Position numbers and translations under genes: made by a program
Part shown: positions 32,991 through 43,547 of the stretch, in pieces
Layout of the letters: the number at the start of each line of letters is the position of its first letter
Numbering within the stretch: the first letter of the stretch is position 1
The notes under the pieces: model-generated
Database searches by the model: none
The model's input: the letters and a program-made list of their open reading frames with translations, nothing else
Told to the model about the DNA's origin: nothing
NCBI GenBank assembly: GCA_032716605.1
Contig: CM064539.1
Coordinates: 3,297,550-3,361,549, forward strand
Length of the DNA: 64,000 nt
Reading direction: 5' to 3'
Source of the DNA: Paralithodes platypus
Taxonomy: Eukaryota; Arthropoda; Malacostraca; Decapoda; Lithodidae

Positions 32991-33775
32991 GAGAAAGAAG
33001 CAGAGAAGGAGGGGAGGAGGGGTATAGATAGAGAGATAAAGGGAGGGAGGGAGGAGAGAGAGAGTGAGAGCTAGAGTGTGTGTTAGAGGGAGAGAGCCAG
33101 TAATGAAACCTGGGTGTGAGTCTCCCGGGACAAGAAGGGGAATTAAACCAGCCTCACAAAGACGGTGGGGGGGGGGGGGGGGGGGAGTTTAACAGACAGG
33201 GGGATGAGAGAGAGAGAGAAAGTTTATTACTATCAAAGACCGAAAATATTTATCTAAAGAATTACTGAGAGGAAGATAATAAATATTGAATTATGTCATA
33301 TTCAATAATATTGAAATATGTCATATTCAATATGTTTATTAACTATACACTTCACTTAGCTTCCTAGTTTATCTTTTTGTAACAACAAATATTTCTCAAC
33401 CGATCACCATCAAAAGAATCCTTGCTTAGCCTGAATTGCACTTCATTTTAATAGTCTATATCTTTTTAGAGAACTGGAGAGTCGAGACCTCTATAATAAT
33501 ACATTATTTAGGACAGGTGGTGGTTGTAGGAGTGTAATCCTAACTGTCTGATTACATAGATAAATCCTTAAACATAACTGTATATCTAGGAAAAATATGT
33601 ATTAACTGTATTTATATTTTGATATATTTTTTACTTTATCATAGAACCATCGTATTTCATCAAAATATCCTTGCAGTTTCCAATCCACTAGACTCAAATG
33701 AGTACCTTTGAAACACAAGGTAGTTTGTGTTGTAGTGCCAACCACATGAAGGGTATTATGTCTATTGTAAGTACC
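32991..33775. other. Purine-rich then AT-rich DNA, no gene
   Basis: AGAGGAG-rich to about 33120, a G run at 33167-33186, a short GA run near 33208, then AT-rich unique sequence without a useful open frame. Confidence 0.5.
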
Positions 33776-34004
33776 AATTGCCGACTTGCGAGTTTCGTTC
33801 TATAAGGAAGTTGGAGCTGTAGACAACGATATTTAACACATTTTACAGCTAAATTACGGTCTTAGTACATTAATATTAATACATAAAACCCAATTCAACA
33901 TACCAATTATCCATCAGAAACTTACATTATTCTTGCATTTCTGTTTAATATCGATGTTCACATCTCCAACTTCCTTATAGCCTGAAACTCGCAAGTGGTC
34001 AATT
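33776..34004. mobile_element. Family J MITE, compact copy (J1)
   Basis: Inverted ends: CTTGCGAGTTTCGTTCTATA with GGAAGTTGGAG on the left, and CTCCAACTTCCTTATAGCC with TGAAACTCGCAAG on the right. The interior (ACGGTCTTAGTACATTAATA) is single copy, whereas the J2 copy at 59249-59832 has the corresponding segment multiplied. Non-coding. Confidence 0.75.
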
Positions 34005-34025
34005 TCCTTGTTTTGTTACATATAT

Positions 34026-34180
34026 TTCTTCGGGTTAGCTTTCTTCGGGTTAGCTTTCTTCGGGTTAGCTTTCTTCGGGTTAGCTTTCTTCGGGTTAGCT
34101 TTCTTCGGGTTAGCTTTCTTCGGGTTAGCTTTCTTCGGGTTAGCTTTCTTCGGGTTAGCTTTCTTCGGGTTAGCTTTCTT
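34026..34180. repeat. 15-bp array, ten copies
   Basis: Ten perfect copies of TTCTTCGGGTTAGCT. As 15 is a multiple of three, both strands give periodic frames (FLRVS and KKANP). These are not supported as genes. It starts 21 bp after J1. Confidence 0.95.
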
Positions 34181-34266
34181 ATAAATGTTTTCAACCAAAG
34201 CTATTATTTTCCCATCTTCAGCTACGTACAAAGTGCAGAGCCACAATGAGAACCTGTGGACTGTCA

Positions 34267-34656
34267 TTAAGGGGAGTCACACGCTTTTTGTATATCCTTT
34301 TCTCTCTTTCTCTGGCTTGTATCCATTCGGCCCCATTCAGCCTACTGTTTTAAGACGTTTATCCCCATCCAGGTGTCGAGTTTTTTATGGCGAGCGCCGC
34401 CGAGCGATAGCGAGCCAGCATTATATGGAGAAATCCGGCTTCGCCGGAGACATTTTTCTATCCACAAATGTACAAAATTAGCCTGCTATCAAAACCTTTT
34501 AAACAAAATATGTTGGCTAGCTACCGCTTGCCAGGAACAAATCGACACTAGGATGGGGATAAACGTCTTAAAACAGTAGGCTGAATGGGGCCGAATGGAT
34601 ACAAGCCAGAGTAAGAGAGCAAAGGAGATAAAACAAAAAACAGGTCACCCCCTTAA
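34267..34656. mobile_element. Family C element (C5)
   Basis: TTAA at both ends, left end shortened (GGGGAGTCACACG). The arm contains an extra GCGCCGCCGAGC near 34393, a local expansion of the GGCGAGCG core. The hairpin CCGGCTTCGCCGGAG is intact. Confidence 0.75.
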
Positions 34657-34725
34657 ATTACTCGTGAAACGTTACCATTATCCCCACAACCATTTGGGGG
34701 TGGGGGGGGGGGCGGGGTGTCATTA

Positions 34726-34905
34726 CGTTTATATCACGTTTATTTATATTATTACGTTTATTTATTTATTATTATTTTACGTTTAAATTACGTTTATTTA
34801 TTATTATTTTACGTTGATTCATTTATTATTCTACGTTTATATTACGTTTATTTATATTACTACGTTTATTTATGTATTATTATTTTACGTTTATATTACG
34901 TTACG
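34726..34905. repeat. TTTATTTATATTACG-type AT-rich array
   Basis: Irregular tandem TTATTATTTTACGTTTA and ATTACGTTTATTTAT units, marked by recurring ACGTTTA. It ends in a fragment resembling family B interior (CCTTCCTAAGCTGAATATAA, 34917-34936). Confidence 0.75.
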
Positions 34906-34963
34906 TTGCTAGAGATCCTTCCTAAGCTGAATATAATCGTCTAATCATTGCCAGAATATAATT

Positions 34964-35060
34964 AAAGAGAGAGAGAGAGAGAGAGCGAGAAAGTGCAAAA
35001 CAAGATAATTATACAGTATTAGGAATTGAAAAGAGTGATTTGAATTATGAGGCCTAATTC

Positions 35061-35092
<32 letters not shown>
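34964..35092. repeat. Two (GA)n microsatellites
   Basis: GA runs at about 34967-34993 and 35065-35093 with similar flanks (GATTTGAATTATGA versus GATTCGAATAATTATGA), suggesting a diverged local duplication that continues to about 35170. Confidence 0.8.
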
Positions 35093-35097
<5 letters not shown>

Positions 35098-35236
35098 GCA
35101 CAAAAAGAGATACCAAGGATTAAATAAAAGAGTGATTCGAATAATTATGAGTCCTGATTCAGAAAGAAGAGGAAAGGGAAAACCTGAGGGATGGATGTGG
35201 TGGTCGGGGGGTCAGAGTAGAGATCCTATAGCCCAA

Positions 35237-35672
35237 CAGAGATAGGACAGAGCTATATTAAGACGTTTATCCCCATCCAGGTGTAAATTTAGCAAGCCCA
35301 CCTCGCTTTTTTTCTCTTTCTCTCCCTCTCTCTTTGACTTGTATCCATTCGGCCCCATTCATCCAACTGTTTTAAGACGTTTATCCCCATCCAGGTGTCG
35401 ATTTCTTCCTGGCGAGCGATAGCAACAGAGATAGGACAGAACTGTATTGAGACGTTTATCCCCATCCAGGTGTCGATTTCTTCCTGGCGAGCGATAGCAA
35501 CAGAGATAGGACAGAACTGTATTGAGACGTTTATCCCCATCCAGGTGTCGATTTCTTCCTGGCGAGCGATAGCGACAGAGATAGGACAGAACTGTATTAA
35601 GACGTTTATCCCCATCCAGGTGTCGATTTCTTCCTGGCGAGCGATAGCGACAGAAATAGGACAGAACTTTAT
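35237..35672. mobile_element. Family C fragment expanded into a 75-bp array (C6)
   Basis: Part of a C arm (CTTTCTCTCCCTCTCTCTTT, ACTTGTATCCATTCGG) is followed by four 75-bp units starting at 35424, 35499, 35574 and 35649. Each unit has AACAGAGATAGGACAGAACT, GACGTTTATCCCCATCCAGG and CCTGGCGAGCGATAGC. The unit joins C-arm sequence to a 20-bp novel stretch. Because 75 is divisible by three, both strands show repeated frames (for example QFCPISVAIARQEEIDTWMG) that are not genes. Confidence 0.8.
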
Positions 35673-35744
35673 TTGGACGCCATTAGGATTCCATATATAT
35701 ATAACAACAGTGTGATTATTTAGTTTGATCATGTAGATGTGTGT

Positions 35745-35905
35745 GAATTTGTATTTTGTTTTTGTGTTTTCATTGTTTTCTGTTGTTTTGTCCCTATTCT
35801 GGCTCTGTCTTGAGTCGGCCACCCCCCAGAAAAAAAGGAAAAGAAAGAAAAAGAGAAAACAAAAGGAAAAGTGGGGATTGGGCCTTATTATATAGAATAG
35901 AAGAG
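35745..35905 (+). repeat. Dispersed repeat M (M1)
   Basis: Shares GTCCCTATTCTGGCTCTG, an A-rich GGAAAAG stretch and GTGGGGATTGGGCC with 49045-49175, and is found inverted at 60925-61020. Probably the 3' end of an unidentified retroelement (inference). Confidence 0.6.
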
Positions 35906-36159
35906 AATAGATGTAGAGTTTCCCCTATTGTGTATTATCGGTATAAACATTGACTCTACCAAATATGTGGATGCAATAGAAAAATTAAAAGAGTTCGTAA
36001 TAATAAAGCTTTATAGAGGTATATTTTACAGGAATATACCCCTTTTATTGTTGTGTATATATATATATATATATACAATATATATTTTGTTTTCCCGTTT
36101 TTTTTTTTTTTTGCCAGACGTCATAATTCAGGAGAAAGGGTGGCCATAAATATTAGGCG

Positions 36160-36285
36160 TTTGTCACGAATCGCTAGGTCAAGTTTCCCGGGCTTGACAT
36201 TTACCAATAACTTTTGACAGTGCAGGCTCGATCCGCTGACCATTTGATCAGCAGCCGGCGCTCTACTGACTATGCCAATGAATGT
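36160..36285 (-). mobile_element. tRNA-like SINE head
   Basis: The minus strand reads ATTGGCATAGTCAGTAGAGC (A-box), GCCGGCTGCTGATCAAATGG and a degraded B-box (GGATCGAGCCTGC). It is a different tRNA-related family from the SINE at 43872. No full cloverleaf. Confidence 0.55.
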
Positions 36286-36526
36286 TTATACCTCTATTAT
36301 ACATTATCTTTACAACAATGAATAGTATTGTAAAGAGAAAGGCTGATGACCTCAGTGGCACCAATGTATCCGAAGTTGGCCGATTACTGTTACTATCGGG
36401 TCCCTAGGTCGGGGAGGCAAAGATAGGTTGAAGGGAGGCATCTGTTAACTCCTGGGAAATTGGTGAAGGGATAAAGAAAGTGAGAGAAAAAGGAAGGAAA
36501 ATATGGTGGAGTTAGGTGGACGAGGA

Positions 36527-36742
36527 TTAACCCTTTGAGTACCAGCGACGTGTGTTTTATTGTATTCTAGCTTTATTTAGACGGTATTATGCAGCTTAGG
36601 AAGGATCTGTGGTAGTTAAAAGGGTGGGTCGAGATATTTTGATGCCTTATTATGGCTAGAGGTCCTTCCTAAACTGAATAAAATCGTCCAATAGATGCCA
36701 GAATCTGATAAAAATTTACGTCCCTGGTACTGAATGAGTTAA
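36527..36742. mobile_element. Family B element, compact (B4)
   Basis: TTAACCCTTTGAGTACCAGC with GACGTG at the left and ACGTCCCTGGTACTGAATG with AGTTAA at the right; 216 bp. The interior AAGGATCTGTGGTAG and GGTCCTTCCTAAACTGAAT are inverted relatives of each other. Confidence 0.8.
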
Positions 36743-37221
36743 AGCAGATAATTGATAATTGAGGCGTATCTTGAGAAATGGACCACGTAGTCTGTGTTCT
36801 ACGAAGTTGCTATGGTATAGCTACGATTTGCTACGAAGTGCCTATGACAGACCTATGACACAGGCACGAAATGCTATGAAGTGCTAGGAACTGCTACAAT
36901 AACTGTCAAAATATTTAAATAACGGTCTACAATGACTTACGATGACCTACAATGCACCTAAAAATACATAAGAACCTGTAAGAACCCCTAAGAATTGCTA
37001 CAAAGAATCCCAATATGCTACAAAATTTGACTCTATAATACTATATATACTGTATAGAGTATTTACACATTCAATCCTACCTGTGCCATTGCCCCTACAA
37101 TCTATCTGGATGATGAAGACGATCAACCCAACGTATTGTTCTGAATAGCAATAACTTAGGTTGGAATGCGACTTGCAAAGTGAGATAATGATTGGCCCCA
37201 TTCCTAACAAAAACTAATGAG
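36743..37221. other. No gene; degenerate CTACGAAGTGCTA repetition
   Basis: Between about 36800 and 37010 the motif CTACGAAGTGCTATG and relatives (CTACAATGACTTACGATGAC, CCTAAGAATTGCTAC) recur irregularly, an old decayed tandem repeat. The rest is unique. Confidence 0.5.
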
Positions 37222-37653
37222 AAAAAGAAGAAACGCCAACGAAAGAGAAAGTATTGGACCAAGACTTGGCTACTTTGATGAACTACCTTCGGAATTTATG
37301 AGAATCTTATGAAGGAAGTTCAGAACTAGTTTCCTACAAAAATGCAAATGAACCATGACATGTACAAGGAGATTCTGCAGAGGGTTTGGCCAAGAATTGA
37401 TAAGGAAGACATATTTTTCCGGTAGGCGCTAAAGCTGGAGTTGAGGCTCGCAACCACACTACGCATCTTGGCAACAGGAGACAGTTATAAGAGTATTCAG
37501 GATAGTTTCGGAGTGGCACACAACACAATTTCCACAACCTGTGAAGTCATCATAGAGGAGTACCTTGGAGAGGTTCTCTCAAGCCCAAAACAACCTGAAC
37601 AATGGAAGGAGGTGGTTTCCACATACTCCATGAGATGGAATTTCCATCTCTAG
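37222..37653 (+). pseudogene. PIF/Harbinger transposase N-terminal relic
   Basis: One reading frame with four in-frame stops (TGA TGA at 37276-37281, TAG at 37327 and 37423). The segments match the HARBI1-like transposase order: RKYWTKTWLL, FGIYENLMKE, YKEILQRVWPRI, LRLATTLRILATGDSYKSIQ, GVAHNTIS, and EQWKEVVSTYSMRWNF. The frame stops at 37653, where the family E sequence starts, before the catalytic DDE half. So it is truncated and non-functional. Related Harbinger-like MITEs (family G) lie at 32651 and 47079. Confidence 0.85.
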
Positions 37654-37763
37654 GTGCCATAGAACAAGAGTAATTAAGGCGGATGCAACCGTTGCGTCGC
37701 TGGGACTATGCGTTACACACATAGGCGACGTATAACACGCGTCGCTGGTGCTCAAGGGGTTAA
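37651..37763. mobile_element. Family E right-end fragment (E2)
   Basis: Matches 29508-29630 (CTAGGTGCCATAG, GCGTCGCTGG, TAGGCGACGTATAAC) and ends CTCAAGGGGTTAA. The left part is missing; it joins the Harbinger relic directly. Confidence 0.75.
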
Positions 37764-38836
37764 GTAATTGGATAGTGTGATGATGAGCAAAGATGGGATT
37801 ATGGAGGATGAGGTGCAGAAGAGAGTACTTGGGGAGATTGTACACAGCAATCGAGCAGAGCAATACCCAGGGGAGGCCTCATAGTCACGTGATAAGGGGT
37901 TGCTGGAACTCCTGTTTCATTTGTCTGGCTTCCCTCACTGTTTATGTTTGTGTCTCACCTACACAGAGCTAACTCTCACAAACACCCCCTCCTATTTATT
38001 TCACTACACTTAACCAGCACACCACACTTCTTTCCAAAACACCAAAATTGTCCATCGAACCTTGAATCTGGCTCTCTGTCACTTCTTCAACTTTGAGTGA
38101 GACTGTTGTTACAGGCAGCATTGCCTTTTGTCTCCTTCATACACATAGAGAATAAAACACAGGGGAAAAGTGTTGTAGGAACGCTGAAAGCAGTGACAAG
38201 GAATAGGGTGGTGAACATGGAAATAAAGAAGTCATTGTACAATAGTATGGTAACCTGACATTGTCATAAGAAGTGAAGCATGGACGTTGTTGGAGAGACA
38301 TGAATGAAGAGTGAGAGTGGTGGAAATTAGTTACTTGAGGATTTTATATGGAGAGATAGACTGACGAATCAGGAGGTATGAGAACATTGTGGTGTGGATA
38401 TGCTGTGGAGTGTGAAAAAGAACACCTTGAGATGGTTCGGTCATGTGGAACGTATGGGAAGCAAAAGAATGACTAAGAGAGAATACGGGAGTGAGGTGGA
38501 AGGGCAGAGAGGAAGACGCAGACCGAGAGTGAGGTGGAAGGATGGAATGACTAAGAGAGAATACGAGAGTGAGGTGGAAGGGCAGAGAGGAAGACACAGA
38601 CCGAGAGTGAGGTGGAAGGATGGAATGACTAAGAGAGAATACGAGAGTGAGGTGGAAGGGCAGAGAGGAAGACGCAGACCGAGTGAGGTGGAAGGATGGA
38701 ATGAGAGGTATATGAGTGAACGTGGCGTTGGGTGGGAGGAGGGGCACCGGCTAACGGAGGAGAGAGGTGCATGTAGGTGATTCATCTGTGGCCACCCCTT
38801 CGGGGATCATTCCGTCCGGCAATAGGTAGATAAATA
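37764..38836 (+). pseudogene. LINE pol 3' end with 78-bp in-frame array
   Basis: Starts with MSKDGIMEDEVQKRV. It is interrupted about 37840-38155 by unrelated sequence and resumes at VVGTLKAVTRNRVVNMEIKKSLY, then KNTLRWFGHVERMGSKRM. These match the C-terminal region of the LINE at 61330-62323. Near the end, a 78-bp segment (starts 38471, 38549, 38627) is repeated, encoding MTKREYESEVEGQRG with RRRPRVRWKDG. The 3' end TTCGGGGATCATTCCGTCCG and GGTAGATAAATAG matches the other copy's end. Several stops make it dead. Confidence 0.8.
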
Positions 38837-39526
38837 GTTTACGTACAAACACACAAATGGATAATAATATGCACGCATAAGAGAGGGGTAAGCTTAGAAA
38901 AATGTGAATAAAATCGAAATTTATCATTTATACAATTTCTAAATCCCGAAATGTCAAATCCCAATGCCTATAAAGGAAAGTAAACATAGACTGCAACAAA
39001 GGTATAGCCTATTTAGTAAAATCATGAATGACAAAAGGAAGCTTATAACCTTATGAATCAAAACGGATATCATAAATTATGCAATTACTAAATGATTGAA
39101 ATCACAAAGGATCTCATATTATGAGATATGACCGGATTATTTAAATAAGAGAATGGGTAGAAAACTTTATACACATTCCCGTCAAAAATCATTATTTCTC
39201 GGGGGACCTGAGAAGAGGTTGAAAGATAATACCAAGGGGAATATGGTAATGGAGGTTTAGGGAGTGTTTTTTAAAGCTTGATGGAGGGCTAGCGAGGACA
39301 CTAAACAAATATATGAATGAATACAAAATAGACTAAAATTAACCACTGCGCCCCCCCCCCCCCCCTTAAATGCGGTGATGTCCTCTCCATTAGTATCTTA
39401 AGATGGCTCATGATCAAGTGGTGTTCTGCGAAATATAAACAATATTTTTAGATCAACCCCTACTGTACCGGAGGATACAGCAATAAAAGTCCCCCCTCCA
39501 CCCCCCACCCCCCCAGGTCCCAAGCA
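38837..39526. other. No recognisable gene
   Basis: AT-rich sequence, then a C run at about 39352-39365 and C-rich stretches to 39515. A possible decayed family A' end occurs near 39270-39330 (TTAAAGCTTGATGGAGGGCT, AGCGAGGACACTAAA), but no complete element. Confidence 0.4.
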
Positions 39527-39784
39527 ATGTGGCCAAAATGGCATGATAGAACAACCTCCCACCTCAAAAGATGGAGGAATACTGGCTCTCCCAGCCTTCA
39601 GAGGGTTGGATATAAGATGAAAAGTGTTGCCATATCAAGAGCAGTGCTCAAGCGGTCATGGTACCAGGCACTGCCTGATACTGGCAGTTACAAGGAAAGT
39701 ACATTACTGACGGCTCCCTGCCGTCGCTGGGACTGGGGAGTGACTTATCTACTGACGGCTGCCTGCCGTCGTCGCTGGTATTGA
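39527..39784 (+). other. Open frame of unknown nature with short duplication
   Basis: An 85-codon frame that I do not recognise. Its end carries two copies of ACTGACGGCTCCCTGCCGTC / ACTGACGGCTGCCTGCCGTC (about 39706 and 39751). It could be a retroelement fragment. Nothing supports a host gene. Confidence 0.25.
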
Positions 39785-40225
39785 TTGGACGGGTTTTGAA
39801 GAAAAGACTGATAGAATAGAATTAATTGCATAAACAATAATATAGGGAAGGTAATGAATAGGACAAAAGTTAAGCAGTGGTGAAAACAGAAAGGAAATGG
39901 AAGAGCAGAAACTAAATACAGAAAACAGTTATATTTTAAGGGACACATTTATGGCTAGTATAACCTTCAGTTATTCCCTCCATTTAATTCTTAATAACAA
40001 TATACAATTTCCACCAACAACCACAGTATTTTTATATATGTATGTAACCATAATTTTCCACAGCAACTTGTATATTTATAGAACTATTATTCTATATAGA
40101 GAATGTAACTATCTTACATAAGATATTACTCATTCATTGTTATACCTAGCCGTATTGATAGTTAAATTGGACGATAGTTACTAGGTAAAGATTCACTGTC
40201 TTTTTTTATTATCGGTGTTATGCTA
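39785..40225. other. No recognisable feature
   Basis: AT-rich unique sequence. Confidence 0.4.
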
Positions 40226-40545
40226 GCAAAGCTTCCACTCGTCGGGGATGGTCCCAGACTGCAAGGATTTATTGGAAAGCAATGTCAATGGCCCGGAGAG
40301 CTCACATTTACCTTCCTTTAGAACTCAAGGTGAAACTGTGTCAGGTCAAGGTTATTTACTGTATTAACCTTGAGTTTTTCTAAATATTTCAATACATTTC
40401 TCTCTCTGTAATGCTGATGCTGCTTAGGGCCACAGAATCATCTATCTGAACGAGCAATGCTGTGAGGATATCACGTAAGTCTTCTTTTGTGAACAATTAT
40501 GCAAAACAGACTTTAAGGGTATTACTCATGTGTACTTTGTAGTGT
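40226..40545 (-). pseudogene. CR1-group LINE ORF2 relic
   Basis: On the minus strand, degraded codons read MSNTLKVCFA, LFTKEDLRDI, SSISITERE, and GPLTLLSNKSLQSGTIPDEWKL. They parallel the main LINE at about 19477-19770 (MSNALNTFFA, VFTTEDLSDI, SNITVTERE, LTLLFNKSLQSGTMPDQWKL). It has multiple frameshifts and stops, so it is an old relic of the same or a close family. Confidence 0.75.
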
Positions 40546-40860
40546 CTATTCGCATTAGCTAGAGGTCCGATAGTTGAAAAAAACAACACTGTGGGACAAT
40601 TAAGACAGGAAATAATATAGGTGACAGTAAAGACGGGGATGGAAGGCAGTGAAGGAGACAGACAGCAAATGAAGCAGAGAAGGAAGGAGACAAAAATAGA
40701 GGGAGAGCGTAATGAGTTCCTGTGGGATTAAAGAAAAGCGAGACAGAAGGGGACAATTGAGACCTAAACGACATTTAGGTATTATTGTAGCTACTTCCGA
40801 ACAATTGTATTAATCATTCGAGTGGATCAATAGGAACCAAAAATTATATGGGCTATTTAG

Positions 40861-41186
40861 TTAAGGGGAGGTATTTAGTTTGTTCCCTAGACCTCCATCA
40901 AGCTTAAAATTACACCCCCTTGAGTCCCTTTCAAGATAAATTTGTAAATTTTTCGGTAGAAAAATGTCCCGGCCGAAGGCCGATTCCTCTCAGATTACAG
41001 GCTCGCTATCGCTCGTCAGGATAAAATTGACACCTGAATGGCACGAAAGGTCTTAATATGGGGTGAAAGTTCTTAAAATCGCTAAACTAATGGGGCAAAC
41101 GTTTTATAATATCAAAAGCAATGGGGCTAAACATGAGGGAGAAAGGGGTCAAGAAAAAAAACCCTCGAGTGGAGATCTCCCCGCAG
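40861..41186 (-). mobile_element. Family A element, right end mutated (A8)
   Basis: The left TTAA is intact. The right terminus CTCCCC is followed by GCAG instead of TTAA. It belongs to the same short-block subfamily as A3 (GGTCTTAATATGGGGTG). Confidence 0.75.
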
Positions 41187-41270
41187 TGCGACTACGTAAC
41201 GCCCTTCCTAAAGTGAATTAAATTTCTGGAGGTAGCACGAATTACGAGAAGTCCTCAACAGATTAAGATA

Positions 41271-41610
41271 TTAACCCCTTCAGACTCATATGACGCAGAG
41301 GTTGCCAGATTAGCAATAAGAAATAGAGGTCTCTCACTCTTATAATTACCTCTCCAAAATTAGTTTTCTGCCCACAGCTACTTCAAAGACAACTGCAGAG
41401 GTTGAAGTAACTAAACTAAAGGTTTCTAAATACCCCTGATGGTAACAAAGGCTTTAAAGTATCCCCAATAGGCTCAACAAAGCTAACTCAAAGACAACTG
41501 CAGAGGTTGAAGTAACTAAACTAAAGGTTTCTAAATACCCCTGATGGTAACAAAGGCTTTAAAGTATCCCTAATCGGCTCAAAATCGCGTCATATGTCGG
41601 AGAGGGTTAA
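41271..41610. mobile_element. Family D TTAA element, two internal units (D1)
   Basis: TTAACCCCTTCAGACTCATA and GACGCAGAGG at the left, GCGTCATATGTCGGAGAGGG with TTAA at the right. The interior segment beginning AACTCAAAGACAACTGCAGA and ending CCCTAATAGGCTCAA is present twice. Compact copies (49979, 55127) have it once and D2 has it four times. Confidence 0.8.
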
Positions 41611-41831
41611 ATTGCGCCCAAGAATAGAGGAATTATGAGAACTTTAATGTAAACGGTTGTTTAGCAAAAAATAAATGAAAATCAAAAGGAAAAAGAAAGG
41701 CTAATGCGATAAAGGGAGAGAAGATGAAAGTGCATAATGAGAAAAGCTCGGGGGTGAAAAACAAAAGAAGGGGATGATAAACCAGCCCAGTAATGAAAGG
41801 GGAATGGAGAAAGAGGGGGTGACGCTGAAAA

Positions 41832-42199
41832 TTAAGGGGAGACGGTCGTTTTCCTGGTCCCCTTTCTCCCTCGTGTTTAGTCCCATTAGTTTTGAGATTT
41901 TTAGACGTTCGGCCCGTTTGTTTGGCGATTTTAAGACCTTTCGTCCCATTTCATTATACATTTTAAGACCTATCGTGCCATTTAGGTGTCGATTTTTTCC
42001 TGGCGAGCGAGAGCGAGCCTGTAATTCTAAGAGGAATCGGCCTTCGGCAGGGAAATTTTTCTATCGAAAAATGTACAAATTTATCTTGAAGGGGGGTTTA
42101 GGGGATGTTTTTCTAAGTTTGAGGGATGTCTAGCGAGGTAACTAAGAATTTATGAATAAATGAATGTATAGGCCAAAAAAGCAGTCAGTGTCCCCTTAA
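41832..42199 (+). mobile_element. Family A' element (A9)
   Basis: A diverged subfamily with left GGGGAGACGGTCGTTTTCC, the same GGCGAGCG core and AT hairpin, and a longer right tail with TTTATGAATAAATGAATG before TCCCCTTAA. A11, A13 and A14 share this layout. Confidence 0.75.
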
Positions 42200-42350
42200 A
42201 AGAGGGACAAACAAAAGAATGACGAGGAGAATGGAGGTGAAAGGAAGTAAAGCCATGAAAGGAAAGGTAATACTGAAACATACAGTAACTACAGAGACTA
42301 AAACACGAGGTAATATAAAAAATAATATAGAAGCACTTGAGATGTGAACC

Positions 42351-42901
42351 TTTACCCTTTCACGCACATATGACGCAGAGGTTGCCAGATTAGCAATAAG
42401 AAATAGAGTTCTCTCACTCTTATAATTACCGCTCCAAAATTAGTTTTCTGCCCACAGTTAACTCAAGGACAACTGCAGATGTTGAAGTAACTAAACTAAA
42501 GGTTTATAAATACCCCTGATGGTAACAAAGGCTTTAAAGTATCCCTAATAGGCTCAACACAGCTAACTCAAAGACAACTGCAGAGGTTGAAGTAACTAAA
42601 CTAAAGGTTTATAAATACCCCTGATGGTAACAAAGGCTTTAAAGTATCCCAATAGGCTCAACACAGCTAACTCAAAGACAACTGCCGAGAGGTTGAAGTA
42701 ACTAAACTAAAGGTTTATAAATACCCCTGATGGTAACAAAGGCTTTAAAGTATCCCCAATAGGCTCAACACAGCTAACTCAAAGACAACTGCAGAGGTTG
42801 AAGTAACTAAACTAAAGGTTTATAAATACCCCTGATGGTAACAAAGGCTTTAAAGTATCCCTAATAGGCTCAAAATCGCGTCATATGTCGGAGAGGGTTA
42901 A
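42351..42901. mobile_element. Family D element, four internal units (D2)
   Basis: The left end is TTTACCCTTTCACGC (TTAA mutated) and the right end GGAGAGGGTTAA is intact. Internal units start at about 42460, 42565, 42669 and 42775 (105, 104 and 106 bp apart). Each contains AAGGTTTATAAATACCCCTG and GGTAACAAAGGCTTTAAAGT. Confidence 0.85.
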
Positions 42902-43045
42902 ATTAAGCAAGGTTGCCATTGGACAGTAACTCTAACAACATTACACAGACAACATAAAAACGGATATATAAATATAACGAACACAATTGAGATGTAGCCT
43001 ATTCGAGAATGGATAATCAGTCGTAGGCGTGCGCATTAACCTTTA

Positions 43046-43165
43046 ACCGTCTTGGTGGTGTAATGGTTAAGGTGTCTAAAAATCTGTGTGTGATAATCCA
43101 GGTTCGAATCCTGGTGGATCACATATATGCGTTCATTAATTTCATTGGGGGTGTTTGGTGGTGTG
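43046..43165 (+). mobile_element. tRNA-derived SINE
   Basis: A-box-like TGGTGTAATGGTTAAGG, a T-arm CCAGG-TTCGAAT-CCTGG with a perfect B-box, then GGATCACATATATGCGTTC and a tail CATTAATTTCATTGGGG. The supposed acceptor stem (GTCTTGG against GGATCAC) does not pair, which argues against a working tRNA. Confidence 0.65.
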
Positions 43166-43212
43166 GTGAAATTAATAAAAAGTAGAATATATAAAAACAA
43201 AACAAAAATCCT

Positions 43213-43547
43213 TTAAGGGGAGGTTTCTAGTTTGTTTCCTACTCCTCCAGCAATCTTAAAATGTCACCCCCTTGACTCCCTTTCAGGATAAATTTGTACA
43301 TTTTTCGGTAGAAAAATGTCCCGGCCGAAGGCCGATTACTCTTAAATTACAGGCTTGCTATCGCTCGCCAGGATAAAATCGACACCTAAATGGCACGAAA
43401 GGTCTTAAAATTGACAGAATGGGCGGAAATTCTTTAAAATCACCAAACTAAAGGGGCAAACGTCTTAAAATCTCAAAAGCAATGGGGCTAGACATGAGGG
43501 AGAAAGGGGTCAAGTAAAAAGTCCCTCAAGTGGAAATCTCCCCTTAA
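43213..43547 (-). mobile_element. Family A element (A10)
   Basis: Complete, inverted, TTAA at both ends, both hairpins intact. Confidence 0.8.

Noticed and set aside
33958..34267. KKANP and RRKLT repeat frames
   Set aside because: Translations of a perfect 15-bp array, open on both strands.
35289..35822. 177-codon minus-strand frame with four repeats of QFCPISVAIARQEEIDTWMG
   Set aside because: The 75-bp array of a C-element fragment happens to be a multiple of three; both strands are open.
43046..43123. Possible tRNA gene
   Set aside because: The T-arm and A/B boxes are good, but the acceptor stem does not pair and a tail shared with other copies follows, so it is a SINE.
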